From Dissophora ornata (taxonomy: Eukaryota > Mortierellomycota > Mortierellomycetes > Mortierellales > Mortierellaceae), in contig MU617462.1 in the NCBI GenBank assembly GCA_025201705.1, positions 1 to 12,698 on the forward strand: a stretch of DNA of 12,698 nucleotides. The letters are read 5' to 3'. Positions within the stretch are counted from its first letter, which is position 1; every line of letters starts with the position of its first letter. A program made the translations under genes and the position numbers. The notes below the pieces were generated by a model. That model ran no database searches, was not told where the DNA came from, and saw only the letters and a program-made list of their open reading frames with translations. Positions 1 through 8,302 of this stretch are shown here, piece after piece.

Positions 1-1054
1 AAAAAAAAAAATACATGAGCGTGTGATAGAGATAGTGCGGAAGCGATGTGTGAAACACCGAGAGAGTGTGAGGTGTGAAGTGCGAAGGGGAGACGTGCCA
101 GTGTGCGAACAGAGAGTGGAGTGTGGAAGACAAAATTGTGGGGTTTGGAGAAAATTATTAAAGTTGGGGCCATGGGCGACACTCTCCACTGAGCGACAGA
201 CAGAGGGCTCCTCGCTCTCTTTCTCGCTCCCTCCGCGCTGTCCCTGTTTCCCTTCCCACTCGCACTCTCTTTTTGTTTCCCGTAGGGTTCCTTTCGAGTT
301 TTGGCGTAAACAGACGTTATGCCGATAAACCATCTATATACTGAAGTACAGCGCATGTGCGCATGCATAATACCCCTCTCCAATGAGAGCGCCTTCCATC
401 CTTCTTTTTCTCTGAAAAGGTCGCGAGTAAAACGTACGAATACGATACATTGCTTGTAGAGATAGGCCGTCGACTGAGAATGTGCTGTTTATACACGTAG
501 TGCAGCGGAAGGATCCAAACAACACCGAGCAGGCATATGATAAAATGAAAAGGAAAGAGATGTACACCGGCAGGACACACTGGTCAAGCGCAGGCCGGGC
601 AGGCAGGAAAACCAGCAGCAAAAAATAGCTGAAAGTCCCGACGCAGCAGCACATGTTTCTAGGAGCAACAACACTTGAAAAAGAAAAATAGTTTCCCCCC
701 CCCCCCATGGTTCAAACAGTGGTAATTGTTACCATACCGTTATTCAGGCGTGCTCCTGACAAAATGGACGAGTTCTTGACGATCGTTGCTCAATAACCTG
801 GTCAATATCGTGCGGAGGAAATAGCTGACGCTAAGCGGATAGGGGGGAAAGTGGAGCGGAATAATCTGCTTTAATTGGTGTCTGACTACAAGACGTGCTA
901 GTCGTTGCAGCAGAATAGAAGAATAGAAAAAAAGTGGAGCGGGTGAATGCGATGGCGATAAAAAAAAAAAAAGGAATTGTATCCCAAGGAGTACGACGGG
1001 GTGTGAATGGGTGAGCAAAGAGAGTGGGAAAGTGAGTGGTCAGAGAGGGGGGCG

Positions 1055-1070
1055 CGAAGCGTTCGCTTCG
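1055..1070. repeat. Short inverted repeat, 7-bp arms
   Basis: CGAAGCG and CGCTTCG arms flank a TT centre. The repeat sits in a purine-rich (plus) tract with a G-run nearby. It could be a dimeric protein-binding site or chance. It is not followed by a T-run that would suggest a terminator, and the genome is eukaryotic. Confidence 0.4.
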
Positions 1071-1291
1071 TTCAAAAGATGGTTTGGGGGAACGACGAGG
1101 GGGGGGGAGAAACAGATTTTTTCCTTTTGTTGCTTTCACATGCTCGCCCTTTGGCCTCCATAAGTCTAAACAAAAACATGTTTAATGTTTGACGGTAAAG
1201 AGGTCTCGTATGTTTTTCTTCCCCTGAGAATCATTGACTGTGCCACATCTGCATCTTCCATGCCCTCCTGGACACTCCTTGAGCCCAACCC

Positions 1292-1363
1292 TTGTTCTCC
1301 ACTCATCTTCTCCACTCCTGTTCTCCACTCCACTCTTGTTCTCCACTCCTGTTCTCCACTCCC
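1292..1363 (+). repeat. Degenerate minisatellite, 13-14 nt unit
   Basis: About five imperfect tandem copies of a unit close to TGTTCTCCACTCC are visible, one followed by a partial ACTC copy. The array is wholly pyrimidine-rich on the plus strand. It opens all three plus frames, which explains several overlapping Ser/Pro/Leu-rich open frames here that are not genes. Confidence 0.8.
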
Positions 1364-1762
1364 ATACTCTGTCCCATGCATTTTGCCCAAACCCTACTAT
1401 TCTTCTTTACAACCGATCGGGCATATGACGATTGGAACATATGCGCAATGAAGGAAAAACTTACTCCCTCCAGTAAGACTTGAGATAGACTGACCCCAGT
1501 GGCCCACATGCTTTTTCCTAGTCTCCCTGCTCTCTGGCCCGTTCTCGCTCTCTTAGATGAACGCAGCTAGGCTTGGCTGCTTGGCACCCCACTGTCTCTC
1601 GCCATGCTATAAAAAACACGGGTGGATATTTGGGCACGAGACTTTCAGCTGGCTTGCATGCGGCGTGCACTACCACAATAATCTGGGGAAAGAATTTATG
1701 AATAGGATAACTATTGTATCCGCTGTTGTTTTGTTGTGATTTGTTTATGTGTGCTACACCAG

Positions 1763-1785
1763 CAACAACAACAACAACAACAACA
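1763..1785 (+). repeat. (CAA)n microsatellite
   Basis: Seven perfect CAA units plus a partial eighth form a simple trinucleotide repeat. It is not inside any supported gene. A similar CAA-rich tract occurs on the minus strand just upstream of MBF1. Confidence 0.9.
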
Positions 1786-2260
1786 GAGCACTATCAGTAC
1801 TTTGGAGCCGAATACCACGCTCTCTCCACACAAGGTATAGAAATAGCTTCCTTAACTTCCGTTTCGCCCTTCATTTTATGTGCCGTAGGCTACCTCTCTT
1901 TTGCGTCTCGTTCAAATAAACTCAGTGTGAATGTGAGGAGGATGTGAGAGGTAAAATTGCAGCACAGCCACCGCAAAATAGCTTCTAGCGCTCCATCGTA
2001 GCTCTTAAAAACATAACAAGCATTTTCGAACAAACTAGTTTCTCGTCACCTTCATGAGCTGTTCGATAACAACATAGAGACCAACGAATGCCAATTAACT
2101 TTCTAGAGATAGTAGTCTATGCATTCTCACTAAAAGTACATCTGCAGACTGCCGGTCGCGGCGCTCAAGTCCTCCAGATACATGGATTTGTAGATACATC
2201 GCCGTCTGTTGACGTATTTGTCTGTACCATTGTCTTCTCTCCTAGGTAGATACAAACTAC

Positions 2261-5200
2261 TTATATATCGGCTCCGCCATTTTCAGACACCGGTGTCCGT
2301 CCAGCAAAGTCTTGCAGTCTCGGCCGCTTGGTCGCCAACTTTTTCATCTTCTGCTGGGCCGCCACCGCGACGGCTGTGAGAGGATCCATTACGACTGGTG
2401 TCGTTGAGCCTGGTGCACCAACACCGGCAGTAGCACCCGATGGAGTCGAAGAAGCTGCAGGAGAATCTAGCGACGTGATAGAATTCAAGACCGCCGCGAC
2501 CGAGGATCCCTGAGCACCGCGTGAACCCCAATAGGCCTTCAATAAACAACCGTCGTCACCCAGCTGAGCCAAGTACTCTTGTTCGGACTCTTCGATCTCC
2601 TCACGCGTTGGCGGCTGTGTGGCGAGGTAAGGGGTGGGTTGCGTCTTCCCCTGCATGCTGACCATCATATCGCCATTGGGTCCTATGGTCGACGGAACTG
2701 CGCTACCGCCGCCAGCAGCACTACCACCAAAGCTCATATCATCTGTACCGGCACTTCCGCCGCCAGCGTTGTTGTTAACTCCACGGAAGCCACCTCTGCC
2801 ACGTCCTCCTGACATGGGTCCGCCTCCTCCCCCTTGTCCTCCTCCGCGGCCACCGCGATTATTGTCGAAACGCCCTCCACGGCCACCACGTCCAATCCCT
2901 CCACCGATGTTGCCACCTCCTCGCGGATTTTTGTTACGATTCCAACCATCGCCGCCCATATCACCACCACCGCTCTCGACAATGGGACTTCCGCCAGAGT
3001 TTTCTCCGCTCAATACCGCTGCCCGCCTATTCGGCGGTACGAATGTCAGCTTTACAGTGTTGTGGTCCAATCCTTTGGGTGTGATCTTGGTTCCTATCAA
3101 CTTTGCCGCCTGATACCGCAGACAGCACAAGACCACGCGCAAATACATGCAATATGCATGTACATTTTGGGATATATTAGCAAACCCGCACGCCTGCAAA
3201 GACATTTCGTGCATGATTCCCCTCTTTACCTCAACATGGCTTTGTGACACTGACTTGAAGCGTTGTCCAATCATCCACAGGTCCGCTAAAATGGCCTGAG
3301 CACTGTCACGGAATCGCTGCTGTTGTGGTGAGATCGTCCCGAGGGACATCTCTCCAGGGAGTACCAAAGGGCGTGCATCTCCTATTAATGTGTCCACCAC
3401 AGACACTATGGTCGTGAGTCCCGTCCTGTCCACATGAGTTTTGCAGATTGCGCTCCTGAATTTTTGAATCAGTATACTATGAGTCGGCTACGGTGATTAT
3501 AGTAAAGATGAATATAAGTGTCATCAAAACGAGGATATATGATCCTGAACACTCTGACAACAGTAAAAGATGCAAATACGATGACGGTACCAGAATAGGA
3601 TGCATGCGTTCGCCTTCCCACTGGACAAGCCAGCGGGTCTCAAGATCAAGCTTTGAGGTCGTGTGCACAAGCGCCATGTTCACACTTTGCGAACTCAACT
3701 CTTCTTCAGCGCTTTGATCTTTGTCGACATCATCATCCTTCTGTAGAGTGGCGTTTGTTGGGTTCATGGCAAACGGGGTAACTTCTGTGAAAATATTTCC
3801 TCCTTGCTCAAAAGAATCTGCGCCTGGCGCAATCGTGTTGGGCCGAATAATGACTTCCACAAATTCCTGGCATCAATCAGTTTTGACCGCGTTAATATCG
3901 AGCACTTCCAAAAAAAAAAAAAAAAAAAAAAAAAACACTTTGAGTACAAACCTCGAGCTGAGAGTTATTTAAGGAGGAGGCGTCATGCCTTCGTTTTGAT
4001 GTCGACAGTGTCGCTTCTGATGAAAACGTGCGTGGATCCGCTGAGGTGTGAAGACAATGGACAAAGAGTTGACCATCGTGGTCAAACAGCGCCATAGGAG
4101 CCACGTCATTCGATCCCAAGGTTTTTAAAAGGTGTACCGATCCTACAGAAGATATTGGGCCAAAGGGTTTAGTAGGCACTCGACTGCAACTCCGTAAAGA
4201 CTTTATGCAATCTTAGAGGAGATCTTACCCTTGACAAAGGGAAAGAAAGATGTCACAAACGTTGACGGAGATATCGATGCAACATGTGCGCATTGAGTCG
4301 GCAAAACTTCTACACGTCGAATGAGTACCAAAAAAGCCAGTCGTTTGTCAGACCTCTTGCGCATACTCCGCAGCGAGACTCGACACGAAGCATGCGGAGG
4401 AAACTCTATTGTACACACTTACGAGAACCTTTCTCACATTCGACACCATAGGTCAGCTCCGTCATCTCTCTCGTGCTTCTTGGGGTATTTTGTAGGATCG
4501 CAGCTACTTCGTCCTGGTCCTGCAAGTCGGATTTATTTGTAGTCGAGACCCGTATATGATCTGACCTGTAGAAGAGATCCACGGGCGATCCCTTGCAGTT
4601 TTGCTTCAAAGGAAGATTTTGAATACGAAGAAGCTGAATGTCCTTGTTTTGGAGCAGGTAGTGGTTGATCAGAGCCTTTTCTACCGAACTTTCGTCCTCT
4701 GAGACGACTGTATATACAGAAGCTGTGCAGATCTTGGAAATCTATTCAGTGCCATCAGGGGAACGACAACGCGGGAGCTGAGTACCGGTAAAAGGTCTCA
4801 AAGGATAGCCAATCAGCAATGATTGCAATAGCATGCAAAAATAACATACATCCTCCCCAACGACATCAGCGCGAGTCTGTTGCTGTAGAGTAGATATCCG
4901 TATGAAATCCATGTGAATATTGACGACCCTAGAAAGAACCATCTTGTGGATTAAAAAATATTCGTGCTTCGAGATCACAAACCGCAGCGAGCCACACGCC
5001 GTCGCAATTGACTTACTTCGTGCTTTTTATGTAGTCCTGCAGCTTATTCAATGCCTCCGTGAGAACTTCACGTAGGTCCTGGTCACCATAACGCCATGCC
5101 TGCCCATTGTTATCATCGCCCATATATGTGTCCTCTCCTTCTTTGCAATCATCCTCTGGATCCACCAAAAGTATGATAACATTGGCAACGACTCCTGACG

Positions 5201-6020
5201 GAAGAGGGCTGCTGTGTGTAGCGACTGCAGTTGGGGCCGTGCTATTTTGTCCTGTCGATAAATACGATAATTGTTGGTGGATGGGCTCCAGGATGTGACC
5301 AATTGCGCCCTGCAACGCTGGCCCGATCCAGTCATTCATGCCTGCAGGATCTTCCTGTGCGTGCTCCTGATCTGCGTCATCTAGTTGTTGAATCGCCCGC
5401 AGACTAGATGAGATCTATGGATCAGAGCTGTTATTCAGGTGTAGCGAGGTACTGGCTCTCACGAGCATGAATACTCGGTCAGCTGTAAACCGTAGAACCC
5501 GACTTACATAAGCCAGATTCTGCTCCTGCGTTGTCCAAGTATTCATGATAGCGCTGCTGTGCGTAGTTGCAGGTCCAGGAGCTGCATGTATTGAGACCTA
5601 GATCATAAATCCCGAATATGTTAGACTACATAGGTGTATGCTGGTCTGGCAGTGCTTTTCAAGGCCGAGACTAAATAAAACACGCACCTGTGATTTTTGT
5701 CCAACAGGCGATAGATCCCAGGCAAGACGCGCGTAGTGCAATGAAGCATGGATGAAACTTGACCACATTGAACATGGCTCCAGATCGAATTCATCATCGG
5801 TGTCTATAAATGGCATCACGCCATTGATGAAGCATCGCCCATGGAATGTGTTAGGTCGAATATGCCCTGAAAGACACTTGAGTTTTTCTTAGTTGAAATG
5901 ATTTAATTTGCTTGTACCATCGCTTGCTCCTCCGCTCGCCTTTGACGAGTCATGGCACGCCCTCCTGCGTGCCTGCAGACTGTGGTCTAGTATAATGGTC
6001 GTCCTGCTGATGCTGTTCAT
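2261..6020 (-). CDS. INTS13: Integrator complex subunit 13 (INTS13/Asunder) homologue, 10 exons, 1008 aa
   Basis: Exons (minus): 6020-5918, 5866-5688, 5597-5508, 5414-5017, 4928-4850, 4741-4423, 4378-4229, 4178-3952, 3866-3580, 3455-2261; every junction keeps phase and the sum is 3027 nt. Segments recall animal INTS13 in order: an N-terminal strand ending TTIILDH; EPCSMWSSFIHASLHYARL (human SLWTCSVESSMEYCRI); MNTWTTQEQNL (human LNSWTQEDQNL); INHYLLQNKDIQLLRIQNLP; and near the C-terminus RLQDFAGR (human HQEFAGR). In animals INTS13 is a nuclear protein with a VWA-like and beta-barrel body that pairs with INTS14, and its C-terminal tail docks on the INTS4/9/11 cleavage module. Unusual: an Arg/Gly-rich insertion at about residues 773-863, making it about 300 aa longer than human. 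An upstream in-frame ATG at 6065 would add 15 residues; 6020 is chosen because it matches the family N-terminus and has a better context. A 54-nt phase-0 intron (3163-3110) inside exon 10 is possible. Exons 6-8 boundaries are the least certain. Confidence 0.85.
2845..3117 (-). other. RGG/Gly-rich low-complexity segment of INTS13
   Basis: Roughly residues 773-863 of the INTS13 model consist of Gly runs broken by Arg, Asn, Asp and Phe, with RGG, GRGGRGGRF and GRGRGGFRG motifs. RGG boxes in other proteins bind RNA, promote condensate formation and are methylated on Arg. I recall no such box in animal INTS13. The coding frame is continuous through it, so it is part of the protein rather than an intron. 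The coordinates given are approximate. Confidence 0.7.
3910..3935. repeat. A26/T26 homopolymer inside INTS13 intron 8
   Basis: A 26-nt A-run on the plus strand (U-run in the INTS13 transcript) lies between the GTTTGT donor at 3951 and the CTGAT branch-like motif and TGCCAG acceptor ending at 3867. Its length may be wrong in the assembly. Being intronic, length error would not affect the protein. Confidence 0.9.
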
Positions 6021-6369
6021 GTCGCGTTGAAAAGACGATGATTTCCGTCCTCGTGTGCCCTGCATGAAATGGTGGCGGTTTTACTGTGGTGGCTTTGGCA
6101 GTCGACGCATTCAGTTGAGCACAGGAGCACAGACGCCTGGACCAACAGTGCAACCAACAATCAATGCTTTTTATGTTTTTTATCTGTTTAATACATTATA
6201 TACATCAATGATTACTAAAGGGAGGAAGCTGTCTTTCTTGTCTAAGGGTGGTGGTTGTGAATGCTGTCCTTGGAACGCTTGCCAATAATACCGCGCAGTA
6301 AAGTCTCGTAGAAGATTTGTCGAAAGATCCTGAACCTCCTTGTATGACGAAGCAAAAAAAAAAATACAT
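6021..6369 (-). promoter_or_regulatory. MBF1 3' flank and INTS13 upstream region
   Basis: This 349-bp gap separates the MBF1 stop from the INTS13 start, both on the minus strand. It must hold the MBF1 polyadenylation region and the INTS13 promoter. An A-run at about 6354-6364 (T-run in the transcript) follows the MBF1 stop closely, and the AT-rich stretch at about 6170-6215 is a candidate 3'-end or core-promoter area. No clear TATA box or factor site can be assigned by eye. Confidence 0.45.
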
Positions 6370-6928
6370 TTACTTCTTTCCAAAGGTCAAGGGAGAACCA
6401 ATGTCCTTGCCACGGAGCTTGACACCCAAAGCACGCTCCAACTTTCCAAGAATCTGCTGGTTGGGGACAGCACGTCCAGCTTCGTAGTCGTTGATCTAAC
6501 AATAGCGAATTCAACCAATCGGATTAACAGCAGTACGGAATAATTGAAGGGGGGTCATGATAAATAATAGCCGACGTAGCAAATGAAGGACCAAAAGGAT
6601 AGATACTTACGACAGTCTGCTTTTCGTTGACCTTGACACCAAGATCCTTCTGGTTCAATTTCAGCTCAATGCGAGCCTTTGCAATCGCCTTTCCAACATC
6701 CATCGACACAGCCTTGGGGGCGACAATCTCATCCGTCTCTGCCAACTTGGCAATGCGACGGAAATCCTCTCCGACATGTCCAGCGTTGGTGACAACCTTG
6801 CGTTCTGTAGAAACAACAGCACCGGCACGGCGGGCAGCGTTGATATCGGAGGAGGAGCGGGTGACCTTTGCGTGATCAGAGCGCTTGCGGAGAACAATCT
6901 CATCGTCCCAGCCAACGTTTCCAGACAT
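6370..6928 (-). CDS. MBF1: Multiprotein-bridging factor 1 (MBF1), 2 exons, 147 aa
   Basis: Exons (minus) are 6928-6611 (106 codons) and 6495-6370 (41 codons plus stop). The intron 6610-6496 has a GTAAGT donor and a TTAG acceptor in phase 0. MBF1 is a conserved coactivator that bridges TBP and bZIP-type activators, and in yeast it also helps keep frame on collided ribosomes. The N-terminal MBF1 domain (about 1-65) begins [17 protein letters not shown] Cro/C1-type helix-turn-helix spans about 76-132, with [29 protein letters not shown] and LERALGVKL. The tail ends in LTFGKK. Length matches the family (about 145-155 aa). The ATG at 6928 is the only start that gives the canonical N-terminus. No truncation or missing part is seen. 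Confidence 0.97.
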
Positions 6929-7275
6929 GATGAAGTATTAGAGTATGTGTGGTGGTGTTGTTGTGTTGTTGTTGTGGTGTCGTGTGAGAGTTGCGAAAGT
7001 TAAGTCTTGTGAGCAATGAAGGCGATGGTTGATCTGATCAAAGAAAGTGATGAACAGTAAAAAGTTCCAAGCTGTTCTTTTCCCTCAAAAGTGCACGTAC
7101 AGTAAACCCACGTACAAATATCACATGATATGGCAATATCCAAGGATGTTGCCACCAAAAGAGTTTCTACACATCAACGATGACTTCAGTTCTTTATTTA
7201 CAGGTTGCTATGTTACAATACAAGTCGGGGATAAGAGGATGCACACTTCTTTTGGAGCGAACTGCAAGTTATTAC
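6929..7275 (-). promoter_or_regulatory. MBF1 promoter/leader and POP5 3' flank
   Basis: This 347-bp gap lies between the POP5 stop and the MBF1 start. Just upstream of the MBF1 ATG the transcript strand is CA/CAA-rich (complement of 6942-6982), giving an A/C-only stretch suited to an unstructured leader, as often found in highly translated fungal mRNAs. The rest holds the POP5 polyadenylation signal and no gene; the small plus-strand open frames here look random. Confidence 0.55.
7193..7198 (-). terminator. POP5 polyadenylation signal AATAAA
   Basis: A perfect AATAAA on the minus strand lies about 80 nt past the POP5 stop codon, a usual distance for a fungal poly(A) signal. Assignment is by motif and spacing only. 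Confidence 0.5.
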
Positions 7276-8045
7276 TCAAAGCTCAAGCGCGTTGACCTCG
7301 TCTGCCGAGTCCTGGAACGCCAATCCGAGTTGAGTGTAAGTCTGAGTATCTTTCAAACGCTGCGCCTCATTTCTCAGGAACATGATCCTGTCGCGGTCAT
7401 ATCGGACGGCCGTCAATTGGCAATTCCGGATGGTGCCTACGTGAATTCATGAAACATTCGATACAATGTCAGACATCAATATCTGTCAGATGTGTGAGAC
7501 AATTGGCTGTCTGAAAAACGATAGTAATGGGTCATACCAGACGTGTGAAGAACTTTGATGATGCACGGCTTGCCCTTCAGTTCCTTGATGAACGTGAGCG
7601 CGCCCCAGACGATGTGAACTTCCTCCCTGGATATCCTCAAAATCCCAATGTTGGTGTGCGGTGAAAAATATTTCACTATGTAGTTTTGATATACAAATGA
7701 TGTCCATTAGCACTTCAATGGCTCAACATGCTTTTGTTTCGAGAACGAAATGTGTGTCAGGACAAGTGGGAACTCACGGGTCAGTGGTCTCTGCGTTAAT
7801 CCAGCCCCATAATCACCAAAGTTCTCGACAATCGAATCTTTTAGGGCATATATCAAATCTTTGTTCGCGAGTGGTGGTAAGCGACAATTGTTCCTGCCCG
7901 TGTCTCCGAATGGGGACTGATCGCTCTCACTAGACTGATGAGACGCCGTGGCTGAAGTTGTTGGTGCTGGAATTGAAGTCCATCCCAATGGCGTGTCTAC
8001 ATAGACAATCTCGAATAGCAAGTATCTGTTCTTGAAGCGCACCAT
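7276..8045 (-). CDS. POP5: RNase P/MRP protein subunit Pop5, 3 exons, 188 aa
   Basis: Exons (minus) are 8045-7778, 7675-7538 and 7436-7276; the phases agree and total 189 codons. Introns are 102 nt (GTGAGT donor, ATAG acceptor) and 101 nt (GTATGA donor, GTAG acceptor). Pop5 is a core protein of nuclear RNase P (tRNA 5' processing) and RNase MRP (rRNA processing). Visible family marks: N-terminal MVRFKNRYLLFEIV, DLIYALKDSIVENFGDYGAGL at about 63-83 (split by at most a few substitutions from other eukaryotes), LRISREEVHIVWGALTFI, and HTSGTIRNCQ near residue 140. A Ser/Thr-rich insertion at about 22-58 separates the first strand from the helix. The C-terminal 25 or so residues after FLRNEAQRLKD extend past the usual fold. 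Human Pop5 is 163 aa. The gene is divergent from uS15m. Confidence 0.95.
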
Positions 8046-8302
8046 GGAACTGTTGTGAAGCTGTGAGTATGTCTGTGTTAAAGGCGAAGTGATAATGAGG
8101 GGCTGCCGGCGCCTCCATTTTTTTTTTGGAACAAAAGCTTTGCCCTCTTGGAAGTGGCTTGTCGCGTCATTTTGGACGTACCACACAACCCACTGAGACT
8201 GCCTGTTTATTATTTTGAAGATCAGTTGCGGAATTCAGTTCTGGTTGCCATCCTATCGGAGACCTATTCATTCCCTTCTAATTCCTCGCATCACCTTTCG
8301 CC
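8046..8302. promoter_or_regulatory. Divergent promoter shared by POP5 and uS15m
   Basis: Only 257 bp separate the two start codons, so both promoters must lie here or overlap the coding ends. It contains a T-run (about 8119-8128), a CGCGTCAT element near 8163 (TGACGCG on the other strand, resembling a CRE/ATF-like core) and a pyrimidine-rich stretch just before the uS15m ATG. No TATA box is clear on either side. Confidence 0.6.

Larger units (their letters stand above)
1..2260. other. Gene-poor region with simple repeats; no supported gene
   Basis: I see no convincing gene here. Open frames on both strands are short, mostly lack ATG starts, and encode Ser/Pro/Phe-rich low-complexity strings that mirror base composition. 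The stretch begins in an A-run (1-11), is purine-rich on the plus strand to about 160, then pyrimidine-rich at about 180-300. It also has a C12 run (695-706), an A13 run (960-972) and a G9 run (1099-1107). About 980-1140 is pyrimidine-rich on the minus strand. Such tracts are common in fungal promoters and leaders, so part of this may be the 5' side of a gene I cannot resolve. From about 1500 to 2260 the DNA has ordinary composition; it would hold the INTS13 3' flank on the minus strand. Confidence 0.6.

Noticed and set aside
1185..1509. Overlapping Ser/Pro-rich open frames on both strands
   Set aside because: All three plus frames and the reverse frames are opened by the tandem repeat; none has family features.
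2634..3113. Pro-rich 159-codon plus-strand open frame
   Set aside because: It is the antisense shadow of the INTS13 RGG segment: Gly codons read as Pro on the other strand. It has no family features.
3530..3545. ATATCCTC as a U12-type AT-AC intron donor
   Set aside because: No U12 branch element (TTCCTTAAC-like) or AC acceptor follows in phase; the GT-AG junction fits.
3477..3579. Hydrophobic C-terminal stretch as a membrane segment of a separate minus-strand gene
   Set aside because: The open frame that ends at 3477 runs into INTS13 intron 9; the family match stops at about the GTATTT donor at 3579 and resumes at 3455.
4406..4422. 17-nt intron GTAAGT to ACAATAG
   Set aside because: It is in phase but far below intron sizes known for fungi; the 44-nt form is preferred.
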